A DNA stretch of 32,225 nucleotides from an uncultured Alphaproteobacteria bacterium (lineage in GTDB: Bacteria; Pseudomonadota; Alphaproteobacteria; Bin95): contig CALAHN010000103.1 of NCBI GenBank assembly GCA_937891825.1, positions 1 through 32,225 of the forward strand. Reading direction: 5' to 3'. Position 1 is the first letter of the stretch, and each line of letters starts with the position of its first letter. The notes beneath the pieces are model-generated. The model made no database searches, was not told the origin of the DNA, and was given only the letters and a program-made list of their open reading frames with translations. The position numbers and the translations under genes were made by a program. Positions 24,713-32,225 of the stretch are shown one piece after another.

Positions 24713-25705
24713 ATGGCGGACTTTCAAGCGATTCTTCTGGAAAAATCGGACGCTGGCGTTTCCGCCGCTGTCACGACCCTGGACCAGGACCGGCTTCCGG
24801 CGGGCGACGTGCTGGTGCGGGTGCTGTACTCGACCCTGAACTACAAGGACGGTCTGGTGTTGAAGGGCCAGGGCGGGCTGGTGCGGAATTATCCCCATGT
24901 GCCCGGCATCGACCTGGTCGGCATCGTCGAGGACGGCGGCGGCAGCGCCTTCGCCAAGGGCGACCGGGTCGTCTGCACCGGCTTCCGGGTCGGCGAGGTC
25001 TGGTGGGGCGGCTACGCGACCATGGCGCGGCTGAAATCCGCATGGCTGGTCAAGGCGCCCGAGGCGCTTTCCGACATCCAGACCATGGCGATCGGCACCG
25101 CCGGGTTCACGGCGATGCAATGTGTCCTCGCGCTGGAAGCGCACGGGATCAAGCCGGGCGACGGCGAAGTGCTGGTGACCGGCGCCGGCGGCGGCGTCGG
25201 CAGCGTCGCGGTCGCGGTTCTCGCCAAGCTTGGCTACGACGTGACCGCCGGCAGCGGCCGCGCCGCGCTCGAGGGCTATTTCAAGGACCTGGGCGCGCAA
25301 CGCCTGATCGGCCGGGAAGAGTTGACCGAACTTGGCAAGCGCCCCCTGCAATCGGAGCGCTTCGCGGGCGCGATCGATACGGTCGGCGGCGATATCCTGT
25401 CGGGCCTCTTGACCGCGATGAAATATCGGGGAGCCGTCGCCGCGTGCGGCCTCGCCGGCGGCGCTGGCCTGAAGACTACCGTGATCCCGTTCATCATTCG
25501 CGGCGTGACGCTGGCCGGCATCGATTCCGTGATGGCGCCGCAAAGCGAGCGGCAGACCGTCTGGTCCCGTCTCGCCAGCGACCTGCCGCTGGCGAAACTG
25601 GATGCGGCGACCAGCATTGTCGGCCTGGAAGCCGCCATCGGCCTCGCGGATGCGATCCTTGCCGGGTCCGTCCGCGGTCGCACCGTCATCGACGTTAACG
25701 CTTAA
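24713..25705 (+). CDS. acuI: NADPH-dependent acryloyl-CoA reductase / YhdH-type quinone oxidoreductase
   Basis: A 330-residue medium-chain dehydrogenase/reductase without zinc ligands. STLNYKDGL (40-48) and the HVPGIDLVG strand (62-70) are hallmarks of the AcuI/YhdH subgroup; GAGGGVGSVAV (157-167) is the NADPH-binding turn, and the WWGGYATMARL and TAGFTAMQCVLALE motifs also match. AcuI reduces toxic acryloyl-CoA to propionyl-CoA, as in DMSP/acrylate and 3-hydroxypropionate breakdown. No DMSP genes are in the window, so this may be a general detoxifying role. The ATG at 24713 gives the family start MADFQAI and a usual length. The gene symbol is assigned by subgroup likeness and could be yhdH in other naming. 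Confidence 0.88.
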   Translation: MADFQAILLEKSDAGVSAAVTTLDQDRLPAGDVLVRVLYSTLNYKDGLVLKGQGGLVRNYPHVPGIDLVGIVEDGGGSAFAKGDRVVCTGFRVGEVWWGGYATMARLKSAWLVKAPEALSDIQTMAIGTAGFTAMQCVLALEAHGIKPGDGEVLVTGAGGGVGSVAVAVLAKLGYDVTAGSGRAALEGYFKDLGAQRLIGREELTELGKRPLQSERFAGAIDTVGGDILSGLLTAMKYRGAVAACGLAGGAGLKTTVIPFIIRGVTLAGIDSVMAPQSERQTVWSRLASDLPLAKLDAATSIVGLEAAIGLADAILAGSVRGRTVIDVNA

Positions 25706-25774
25706 TTTGTCTGGATCCCCCTACTTTGATGCATGTAACGGGATCGCGTCCCGCACCGACACGGGAATTGCCGC

Positions 25775-26161
25775 ATGCGTATCATATCAACGCTCGCCAT
25801 GCTCCTGGCGCTGACGGCTTGCGAATATATCAAGCCGTCGGACACGCGCCTGCACGCCATTGGCTGGGCGGACCGCGGCGAGCGCCTGCCGGAGCCGCAA
25901 GCAGCCTATTGGTGCTACCGCACGCTTGGTCGGCCCGATTGTTCAGCCACGCCTTTGCCTGGGCAGGAATATCGCTTGATCGAAGGCGGGCCCGCGCCGC
26001 TGCCGCCGCAAACCCAGGCGATGGTCGAAGCGCCGCCGGTTGCGCCTGCTGCGACTGCTGTTACGGCGACGGCGATGGCGGCTCCGCCGATGGCGCCGCC
26101 CGCGCCCGCGCCCGCACTGGTAAAGCCGGTCCCGTCGCCCAAACCCGCCGCCAAAAAATAG
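25775..26161 (+). CDS. Small Pro/Ala-rich lipoprotein
   Basis: A 128-residue protein with a clear lipoprotein signal: a short Arg n-region, hydrophobic core, and the LTAC lipobox whose Cys16 would be lipidated. The N-terminal half has a small conserved-looking part with WCYRTLGRPDC, containing two Cys that could pair. The C-terminal half (about 75-125) is Pro/Ala rich, ending in KPAAKK, a typical flexible wall-spanning or tether-like tail. I do not recognise a named family. The end of the gene, AAAAAA followed by TAG, is the unusual junction with the next gene, which lies in the -1 frame. The Pro/Ala tail may simply be a linker if the two genes form one fused protein. Confidence 0.75.
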   Translation: MRIISTLAMLLALTACEYIKPSDTRLHAIGWADRGERLPEPQAAYWCYRTLGRPDCSATPLPGQEYRLIEGGPAPLPPQTQAMVEAPPVAPAATAVTATAMAAPPMAPPAPAPALVKPVPSPKPAAKK

Positions 26162-26778
26162 CGGCGCTGCTGCTGCTCGCGGGGCTGCTGCACACGCCAG
26201 CCTTCGCCCAGATCGCGCCCTTCGACGACTTCAAACACACGCCCGAATATTATAGCGCCAAAGCCAAGGCGGGCGATCCGCAGGCCATGTTCTATCTGGG
26301 GCTCGCGATCGAGGCGCTCGGGCCGGACGCCGCGAGGCGCTGGGGCGCGCCGGACGCCTGGATCGCCGAAGCCGCCAGCGCCGGATTGCCGGAAGCACAA
26401 TACAGATTGGCGCAAATCGCGCTTGCCAGAGGCGACCGGGCGCTCGCCATCCGCCAACTCGATCTGGCGGCGGCGGCAGGACTGGCGGACGCCCAGTTCA
26501 ACCGGGCGCGCCTCGCCAGCGGCGAAGGCGACATGGCGACCGCGCGCCGGCTCTACACGGACGCCGCGCGCCAGGGCCATGGGCTCGCCCGCTTCAATCT
26601 GGCGCTCGCCTTGCTGAACGGCGACGCCAAGGCTGCGCCCGTCGAAGCGCTGGCCTGGCTGATGCTGGCGGCGGAGCAGGATGTCGCGAACGCAGCCGCG
26701 GCGGCGCGCCAACTGGCGGCCGCGCTGACGCCGGATGAGCGGGCGGAAGCCGCGCGACTGGCAGAAACGCTGCGTTAG
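26158..26778 (+). CDS. Sel1/TPR-repeat exported protein, start codon unclear
   Basis: About 206 residues. The beginning has a signal-peptide-like stretch (AALLLLAGLL, cleavage after TPAFA), so it looks exported. Four or so Sel1-like repeats follow: GDPQAMFYLGLAIE, AGLPEAQYRLAQIAL, AGLADAQFNRARLAS and QGHGLARFNLALALL. These helical repeats mediate protein contacts. There is no ATG, GTG or TTG at a sensible place: the nearest in-frame starts lie over 70 codons upstream inside the lipoprotein gene or 40 codons downstream, after the signal peptide. The position given is the ATA that overlaps the lipoprotein stop (ATAG). Either an ATA start, slippage on the A6 run, or a one-base difference from a fused gene could explain it. 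Confidence 0.65.
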   Translation: MAALLLLAGLLHTPAFAQIAPFDDFKHTPEYYSAKAKAGDPQAMFYLGLAIEALGPDAARRWGAPDAWIAEAASAGLPEAQYRLAQIALARGDRALAIRQLDLAAAAGLADAQFNRARLASGEGDMATARRLYTDAARQGHGLARFNLALALLNGDAKAAPVEALAWLMLAAEQDVANAAAAARQLAAALTPDERAEAARLAETLR

Positions 26779-26785
26779 GCGCCAA

Positions 26786-27859
26786 TCACCGATCGAGCCG
26801 GCCGACATAGACGCGCCGGCCTGCGATGCGCCCTGCTTCCGTCTCGCGCCGCAGCCACCTGAAATACCGCTGGCGGCCACGGGCCAGCAGCCCCTGCGCC
26901 ACGCCGACCGGCGGCAGCGAAACCGGCAGAAACGGATTGTCGCGGGCATAGCCCATGATCGCAGTCCGCATCGCGCCCGCCGGCGCCATGCTGCGCTTGT
27001 GGAAGCCATATGTGTTCGCGACGACAAGCGTATTCGCCTTGACTGCAATCGCCCGGGGCTCTGCCAGGCCAAGTTCGATCAGGTCATCGGACGTCGCCCG
27101 CAGCGAGCCATGTTCGCTATGGCCATCGTCCAGATCGCGGGCGATCCGACTACGCCGATACTCCCAGACCAACCGCCGCCAGGTCAGGCGATTGGAGCCG
27201 ACCACATACATGAACGGACCTTCCGTCGGTCCGACATCGGTCAAATACAGCCAGCATTTTGCGGTCGGGTGAAAGGTGTCCGAATGCAACGTCGCCTGGG
27301 GGTCTCCGGCCCCATGCACGACGCATTCGATCGACCAGATCGCCGGCGCGCCGCCAGACGCCATCGCCATCGTCCGCGCCAGGGGCTTCCAGGTTTCCAG
27401 GGACCGCGTTGCCGGGCCCGGCGCCGACGCCGGGTCGTCGAACATTGCGCGGCGGGTGATCGCCTCGCCTTCCTGAAACTCCTGCACGCCGCCCTGATAG
27501 CGTTCAGCTTCCGCAACGATGCGGGCGAAAAGCTCGGGCGGGAGGAAATCCGGCTTGATGATCAGGCCGGTCCTGGCAAAGGCGCGACGGTCGGGCGCCG
27601 GGACCATGACGCCAAAAAGGCGGATCCGGAGGCCCATCATCAGATGCGCCACAATCAATCGCGCCACATGCAGGCCGCACGCATTTAGCAGGGGACTGCC
27701 GAGCACGGGGCTGCGCCGAAAGGATTTCGCGGTCGTAAAGATCGCGGCGACGCTCAGGAGCGGCCTGATCGCCCGGCGCAGAACCCCCGGCCCGCCGCTG
27801 AGCATGGCGGCCATGGGTCCGATCGGCCCTGTCGGTCGGTTATGGCCGGACTTCGCCAA
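26786..27859 (-). CDS. Phytanoyl-CoA dioxygenase (PhyH) family protein
   Basis: A protein of about 357 residues with a PhyH-type Fe(II)/2-oxoglutarate oxygenase core. The metal-binding HxD is in LHSDTFHP (His192, Asp194 from this start), and the distal His is in NTYGFHKRSM (His287), with an Arg ten residues later likely to hold 2-oxoglutarate. About 90 basic/hydrophobic residues precede the core. The start is uncertain: I chose a TTG at 27859 with GGGAGG 8 bases upstream, just after the amidohydrolase stop; ATGs at 27814 and 27805, or 27928 (inside the amidohydrolase gene), are options. The family oxidises diverse small molecules and natural products, so the substrate is open. Its gene follows the amidohydrolase gene closely, suggesting a linked pathway. 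Confidence 0.82.
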   Translation of the reverse strand: MAKSGHNRPTGPIGPMAAMLSGGPGVLRRAIRPLLSVAAIFTTAKSFRRSPVLGSPLLNACGLHVARLIVAHLMMGLRIRLFGVMVPAPDRRAFARTGLIIKPDFLPPELFARIVAEAERYQGGVQEFQEGEAITRRAMFDDPASAPGPATRSLETWKPLARTMAMASGGAPAIWSIECVVHGAGDPQATLHSDTFHPTAKCWLYLTDVGPTEGPFMYVVGSNRLTWRRLVWEYRRSRIARDLDDGHSEHGSLRATSDDLIELGLAEPRAIAVKANTLVVANTYGFHKRSMAPAGAMRTAIMGYARDNPFLPVSLPPVGVAQGLLARGRQRYFRWLRRETEAGRIAGRRVYVGRLDR

Positions 27860-27887
27860 TCTTGCGGCCTCCCTCGACAATCGCAGT

Positions 27888-29030
27888 TCAATGCTCGCCT
27901 GGACGCCGCCATACGCCTTCCCGGACATAGCCTGCAAGTCCGAACCGGCGCCGGGCCTCGACCGTGACGCCGCTGGCGTCGGTCAGGGGGAAAGCGCCTT
28001 CCTGGATGCGCAGCAAGGTCGCATCCGCCGGGCCGCCGACCGTCAGCGCGCCCAATTCCGGGCGCCCCACGGCGCGCGCCGGCGCGTCCGTCACAGCCCG
28101 CACAATATCCGAAAGCTCCTGGCCGAGGTGCAGGAATTTCGACATCGTCACAAGCTGATCGAATGCCGGCCCCAGCGCCGACATCGTATGCACGTCGGAG
28201 GAGATGCAGTCGGGCGGCAGGCCGGCCGCCAGCATGGTCTCCGCGACCTGCCAACTGAACGAGCCCTTGCCATGGCCGATATCGAAAATGACGCCCTTGG
28301 CTTTCGCCGCCATGACTTCATCGCGCACCCGGCCGTCGGCGGTGGTCGGCGCGGCCGGGAACGGGCGGTAGCAATGGGTCAGGACATCGCCGGGACGGAG
28401 CCGCGACAGCACCTCAAGCCGTGACGGCGGCGGGTGATCCAGATGCGCCATGACCGGCAGGCCCAGAGCCTCCGCCGCCTCGATCGCGATATCGAGCGGC
28501 GCGACGCCGATGCCGCCCGAGGCGACCAGCCCCACGCGGACCTTCACGCCGACGACGATGTCCAGGTGCTCGCGGCCCACCCGTACGACCTCCCCCGGAT
28601 TGAGCAGGCGGATATCGCCCGATTCGCCGACCATCACGGCCGGGCTGAAGGCGAAGATGCCAGCGAAGCTCGCATTGATATAAGCCAGGATTCGCGATTT
28701 CGCCGGCTCGACGATATGGCGGCGGAAGCCGTGGAAATTCGCCGGGCCGGCGCTCCCGGCGTCGACCAGCGTGGTGCAGCCGGTCTGGCCCATATAGGCG
28801 TCCGGGTCGACGCCAAGGGATGTGCCGCCCCAATAGATATGCGTATGCAGGTCGATCAAGCCGGGGGTCACGATCAACCCATCGGCGCGCACCGTTTCGA
28901 CGGCGCCGTCCCCGGCGCCCGCGCCGATGGCGGCGACCTTGCCGTCCTTGAAGGCGATATCGGCGAAGCCGTCCCGGCCGTTGGCGGGATCAATGATGCG
29001 GCCGCCAAGTATGGCGAGGTCATGGGACAT
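27888..29030 (-). CDS. Amidohydrolase/deacetylase-family metallohydrolase
   Basis: A 380-residue amidohydrolase of the dihydroorotase-like group. Binuclear metal site residues seen: His62 and His64 (DLHTHIYW), Lys163 (VKVRVG, probably carboxylated), His196 (MAHLDHP), His219 (LTHCYRP) and Asp279 (SSDVHT). The N- and C-terminal beta-sandwich parts (LAILGGRIIDP; GGPADATLL) are present. The pattern matches the deacetylase subgroup named after EF_0837, whose members act on N-acetyl or N-acyl amino acids; true substrates differ. It is divergent from the formamidase-like gene and 28 bases ahead of the PhyH gene, so all three may act on related amide compounds; this is inference. Confidence 0.9.
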   Translation of the reverse strand: MSHDLAILGGRIIDPANGRDGFADIAFKDGKVAAIGAGAGDGAVETVRADGLIVTPGLIDLHTHIYWGGTSLGVDPDAYMGQTGCTTLVDAGSAGPANFHGFRRHIVEPAKSRILAYINASFAGIFAFSPAVMVGESGDIRLLNPGEVVRVGREHLDIVVGVKVRVGLVASGGIGVAPLDIAIEAAEALGLPVMAHLDHPPPSRLEVLSRLRPGDVLTHCYRPFPAAPTTADGRVRDEVMAAKAKGVIFDIGHGKGSFSWQVAETMLAAGLPPDCISSDVHTMSALGPAFDQLVTMSKFLHLGQELSDIVRAVTDAPARAVGRPELGALTVGGPADATLLRIQEGAFPLTDASGVTVEARRRFGLAGYVREGVWRRPGEH

Positions 29031-29060
29031 GAGCGAAAGCCTGACTGTTGCGAGGAGCGG

Positions 29061-29100
29061 TTGCCTAGCCGATGATCGCGGAACCCCGATGGCTCGGCAA
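29061..29100. promoter_or_regulatory. Imperfect inverted repeat in divergent promoter region
   Basis: TTGCCTAGCCGAT (29061-29073) is an imperfect reverse complement of ATGGCTCGGCAA (29089-29100), within the 90-base gap between the divergent amidohydrolase and formamidase-like genes. Its location suits a shared operator or 5' hairpin. No regulator gene is adjacent, and the promoter elements themselves are not clear. Confidence 0.4.
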
Positions 29101-29120
29101 GCAAAGGATCACGCGCGCCC

Positions 29121-31337
29121 ATGATTCCGATTATCGGCTATGGCGACAAGCTGACTGTCGCCCCAGGCGACACGATCGCCTTCAAGGTCTCGAGCACGGG
29201 CGCCAAGCCCTATCGGGCGCGGCTGGTCCGGCTGATTTCGGGCGACCCCAATCCGGAGAGCCCCGGCATCCAGGAAGCGGAAATCCCGGCGGATTTCGAG
29301 GGCGCATATGCTTCGCGCTTTCAGACCGTCAGCCTGGGCTCCTATATCCGCGTCCCCGTGGGCGCCGCGCTCGACGGCGTCGCATCCTTCACGGCGTCGG
29401 CGACCATATGGCCGACGACGCCCGACAAGCCTGCCCAAGGCGTGATCGCCCGCATGACGCCGGAGGGCGCCGGGTTCGCGCTCGCCATCGGCCCATCGGG
29501 CGCCGAAGCGCGCTTGAACGGCGCCCGCATAGCCGTCGGCAAGCCGCTTCGAGAGCGGCGCTGGGCCAGGGTCTGGTGCGCCTATGACGCCGAGGCGGGC
29601 ACGCTCGCCGTCGGCCAGGAGCAGCTTCAGCCGGAAGTCGGGATCGACGACGGCCGCGTCGCGACGACCACGGTGACAGCCGACGGCCCGCCATCGGGCA
29701 AGGGCGATCTGTTGATCGCGTCGCTCGACGGGACGGGACCGGCGACCTGCTTCAACGGCAAGCTTGAGCGGCCAGTCCTGTATAGGGGCGCCGTGCGGCC
29801 CGAAACCGCGCCAGCCGGCCAGAAACCAACGCCGCCCAACGTTCTCGCCGCATGGGATTTTTCCCGGGACATGTCCGGCCTGGACGCGATCGACGCCGGG
29901 CCGCACGGCTTGCATGGCCGTCTCGTGAACCTGCCGGCCCGCGCCATGACCGGCGCAGCCTGGAGCGGCGAGGAAATGTGCTGGCGCCATCGCCCGTCGG
30001 AATATGGCGCGATCCATTTCCACGACGACGATATCGACGACTGCCGCTGGACGACGGATTTCAGCTTCACTCTGCCCGACGGCATGAAGAGCGGCGTCTA
30101 CGGCGCCCGCCTGACCCTGGACCCCGCCGACGGCGGCGCGGAGGACGTGATCCCGTTCTTTGTCAGGCCGAAGCAAGGCGAGCGGCAGGCGGATTTCTGC
30201 GTGGTCATCCCGACCTTCACCTACGTGATCTACGCCAACCAGGCCCGCCTCAACACGACGGCCGGTTATCTGGCAAAGGCGGAAGCCTGGGGCGCCCGGC
30301 CCTGGACGCCGGACACATATCCGGGTTTCGGCCTCTCGACCTACAATTTCCACAGCGACGGCAGCGGCATCTGCCATACGACGCGGCATCGGCCGATCCT
30401 GAATATGCGGCCGGGCTATATGGCGGTCGCCAATGGCTTCGCCGCATCCGGCCTTCGCCATCTGCCGGCGGACCTGCACCTCATTCAATGGCTCGAATCG
30501 AAGGGCATCGACTACGACATCCTGACCGACGAGGACCTGGACCGGGAGGGCGCCGCATGCCTCGCGGGCTACAAGGCGGTCGCGACGACGACCCATCCAG
30601 AATATCACACCAAGGCGAGCCTGGACGCCTTCCACGACTATGCCCACCGGCAGGGCGGCCGGCTTATGTATCTCGGCGGCAACGGTTTTTATTGGCGGAT
30701 CGCCAAGCATCCGATGCTTGACGGCGTCTATGAAATCCGCCGGGCCGAGGGTGGCATTCGGGCCTGGGCGTCGGAGCCGGGCGAATACTGGAACGCCTTC
30801 GACGGCGCCTATGGCGGCCTCTGGCGGCGCAACGGCCGACCGCCGCAAGCGCTGGCCGGCGTGGGCTTCACGAGCCAGGGCTTGTTCCAGGGCTCATACT
30901 ACCGGCGGACCGAGGCCTCCTACGCGCCGGAGCATGCCTGGATCTTCGATGGCGTGCCGGACGCGACGCTCGGCGACTTCGGCTATTCCGGCAATGGCGC
31001 GGCCGGGTTCGAACTGGACCGCGCCGATACGCGCCTCGGAACGCCGCAAAACGCCGCGATCCTGGCATCCTCGGAAGCGCATCAGGAACATTTCGTCCTG
31101 GTGCACGAGGAGCAACTGACCCATGTCGACACCGTCCCCCGCGCCAAGCAGCCCCCCGGCGGCCGCCCGGAGGAATTGATCCGGGCGGACATCGTCTACT
31201 TCGATACGGCGAATGGCGGCGCGGTCTTCGCGACCGGCTCCATCACCTATTGCGGCAGCTTGCCCTGGAACGGCGGCGACAACTCGATCAGCCGCATGAC
31301 GGAAAACGTCATTCGCGGATTTCTCGCCCGCCCCTGA
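29121..31337 (+). CDS. N,N-dimethylformamidase large (beta) subunit homologue
   Basis: A 738-residue protein like the large subunit of N,N-dimethylformamidase, which hydrolyses dimethylformamide to dimethylamine and formate. It starts with a beta-rich region, has a LamG-like sandwich (about 90-225), and a C-terminal catalytic part carrying family-style motifs: PTFTYVIYAN (364-373), LSTYNFHSDGSG (405-416), TTHPEYHT (490-497) and LMYLGGNGFYW (515-525). Known DMFase has a mononuclear iron held by two Tyr and one Glu; Glu494 and Tyr in these motifs are candidates, unverified. DMFase needs a small subunit (about 130 residues), and no such gene is next to this one. The homologue may act alone or on another amide. 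AAGGAT lies about 11 bases before the ATG. Confidence 0.88.
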   Translation: MIPIIGYGDKLTVAPGDTIAFKVSSTGAKPYRARLVRLISGDPNPESPGIQEAEIPADFEGAYASRFQTVSLGSYIRVPVGAALDGVASFTASATIWPTTPDKPAQGVIARMTPEGAGFALAIGPSGAEARLNGARIAVGKPLRERRWARVWCAYDAEAGTLAVGQEQLQPEVGIDDGRVATTTVTADGPPSGKGDLLIASLDGTGPATCFNGKLERPVLYRGAVRPETAPAGQKPTPPNVLAAWDFSRDMSGLDAIDAGPHGLHGRLVNLPARAMTGAAWSGEEMCWRHRPSEYGAIHFHDDDIDDCRWTTDFSFTLPDGMKSGVYGARLTLDPADGGAEDVIPFFVRPKQGERQADFCVVIPTFTYVIYANQARLNTTAGYLAKAEAWGARPWTPDTYPGFGLSTYNFHSDGSGICHTTRHRPILNMRPGYMAVANGFAASGLRHLPADLHLIQWLESKGIDYDILTDEDLDREGAACLAGYKAVATTTHPEYHTKASLDAFHDYAHRQGGRLMYLGGNGFYWRIAKHPMLDGVYEIRRAEGGIRAWASEPGEYWNAFDGAYGGLWRRNGRPPQALAGVGFTSQGLFQGSYYRRTEASYAPEHAWIFDGVPDATLGDFGYSGNGAAGFELDRADTRLGTPQNAAILASSEAHQEHFVLVHEEQLTHVDTVPRAKQPPGGRPEELIRADIVYFDTANGGAVFATGSITYCGSLPWNGGDNSISRMTENVIRGFLARP

Positions 31338-31350
31338 GGGGACCCGCGCG

Positions 31351-32225
31351 TCACTCGAACACGATCGTCGGCGCGCCTTGCTTGAGGGCGCCCCGCGCCT
31401 CGATCGCCTCGATCACCCGGTCGGCGAGACCGAGGAACGCCTCTGCCTCGGCCGATTCGGGCCGGGCGACGACGATGGGCGCGCCGGCGTCGCCTTGCTC
31501 GCGGATGCCGATCGTCAGGGGAATTTCGGCAAGGCACGGCACGCCAAGCGCCGCCGCTTCGGCCCGGGCGCCGCCGTGGCCGAAGGGATGGGCGGCGTGG
31601 CCGCAATTCTCGCAGACATAGACGCTCATGTTTTCGACGACGCCCAGCACCGGCACATTGACCTTCTGGAACATCGATACGCCGCGCCGGGCGTCGAGCA
31701 ACGCGATATCCTGGGGCGTCGAGACGATGACGGCGCCCGTCAGCGGCACGCGCTGCGCCACGGTCAACTGCGCGTCGCCGGTGCCGGGCGGCATGTCCAG
31801 CACCAGCACGTCCAGCGGCTCCGCGGGCGTCGCCCAGGCGACATCGTGCAGCATCTGCTGGAGCGCGCTCATCACCATTGGGCCGCGCCAGATCATCGCG
31901 GTCTTTTCCTCGACCATCAGGCCGATCGACATGAACTTGACGCCGTGGGCTTTCAGCGGAATGAGCTTCTTGCCATCGGGGCTGTCCGGCCGCCGGTTCA
32001 GCCCGAGCATGCGCGGGATCGACGGCCCATAGATGTCCGCATCCAGCAGCCCGACCCTGAGGCCGCGGAGCGCCATCGCCGTCGCCAGGTTCGCGGCGAC
32101 GGTCGATTTGCCGACCCCGCCCTTGCCCGACGCGACGGCGATGATGGTCCGAACGCCGGGAATCGCGCCGCCGTCGCCGCCGCCTTGCTGGCCCGCAGGA
32201 CGCGGCCCGGCGCCTCCGGGGGCGG
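31351..32225 (-). CDS. mrp: Mrp/ApbC-type P-loop ATPase for Fe-S cluster transfer (cut by window edge)
   Basis: The C-terminal 291 codons of Mrp/ApbC, an Fe-S carrier ATPase; the N-terminus lies outside the window. The deviant Walker A ASGKGGVGKSTVAANLA is read at about 32080-32130 on the minus strand, followed by GLLDADIYGPSIPRMLG, MPPGTGDAQLT (switch/Walker B region) and VENMSVYVCENCGH, whose CxxC pair holds the bridging cluster. Before the Walker motif is a Gly/Pro/Gln-rich linker, as usual between the N-terminal DUF59-like domain and the ATPase. It meets the formamidase-like gene tail to tail, with 13 bases between. Function is well supported; start not visible. Confidence 0.95.
   Translation of the reverse strand, partial: APGGAGPRPAGQQGGGDGGAIPGVRTIIAVASGKGGVGKSTVAANLATAMALRGLRVGLLDADIYGPSIPRMLGLNRRPDSPDGKKLIPLKAHGVKFMSIGLMVEEKTAMIWRGPMVMSALQQMLHDVAWATPAEPLDVLVLDMPPGTGDAQLTVAQRVPLTGAVIVSTPQDIALLDARRGVSMFQKVNVPVLGVVENMSVYVCENCGHAAHPFGHGGARAEAAALGVPCLAEIPLTIGIREQGDAGAPIVVARPESAEAEAFLGLADRVIEAIEARGALKQGAPTIVFE

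Noticed and set aside
24476-25543. Long N-terminal extension of the usg-like frame, opposite acuI
   Set aside because: It would run antisense through most of acuI with no recognisable domain; only the last 95 codons match a family and have a ribosome site.
29109-30848. A 579-codon minus-strand frame opposite the formamidase-like gene
   Set aside because: Shadow of the strong plus-strand gene; no family motif.
1-32225. tRNA, rRNA, CRISPR array, insertion sequence or prophage
   Set aside because: Read by eye on both strands, no cloverleaf, spaced repeats, transposase, integrase or phage gene was recognised; a tRNAscan or ISfinder run would be needed to exclude small remnants.

Overview
The window looks like chromosomal DNA of a GC-rich alphaproteobacterium, probably a Rhodospirillales-like lineage. 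This rests on gene content and order, not on a database search: rimP-nusA-ylxR-infB with an attenuator-like leader, a YlxR protein with a long C-terminal extension, hrcA-grpE, a Usg-family protein, and class-typical NusA and IF-2 sequences. Nearly all of it is coding, intergenic gaps are short, and I see no rRNA, tRNA, CRISPR, prophage or insertion sequence.

Layout. (1) 1-3250, minus: infB (5' part only), ylxR, nusA, rimP, read from a promoter near 3219-3247 through a leader that holds a rho-independent terminator. (2) 3295-7163, plus: hrcA, grpE (TTG start overlapping the hrcA stop), a MATE exporter and an enoyl-CoA hydratase. (3) 7238-16359, minus: six tightly spaced genes, in transcription order an ATP-grasp D-Ala-D-Ala-ligase-like enzyme, an MFS carrier with two extra N-terminal sensor modules, an orphan ABC-type binding protein, a GAF-PAS-PAS histidine kinase, an Rcp1-type response regulator, and a REC-PAS-histidine kinase broken by a one-base frameshift. 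This is the best candidate for an undescribed signalling/transport system. (4) 16545-20186: an IlvD/Edd sugar-acid dehydratase, an enolase-superfamily sugar-acid dehydratase, and a convergent class II aldolase, together a plausible acid-sugar catabolic set. (5) 20262-22713, plus: a solitary Vsr mismatch endonuclease, a TTC38-like TPR protein and the RNA 2',3'-cyclic phosphodiesterase ThpR. (6) 22720-24475, minus: macrodomain hydrolase, YgfZ and a Usg-like protein. (7) 24713-26778, plus: AcuI-type acryloyl-CoA reductase, a small lipoprotein, and a Sel1-repeat protein that has no ordinary start codon and follows an A6-stop junction. (8) 26786-31337: a PhyH-type dioxygenase and a deacetylase-type amidohydrolase (minus), divergent from a dimethylformamidase large-subunit homologue (plus). 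(9) 31351 to the end, minus: Mrp/ApbC P-loop ATPase, cut by the window edge.

The edges hold housekeeping genes for translation, transcription, stress response and Fe-S assembly; the middle and right hold accessory sensing and catabolic modules. Functions are read from motifs and family knowledge. Substrates of the sugar-acid, amidohydrolase/formamidase and ATP-grasp/MFS modules cannot be fixed from sequence alone.
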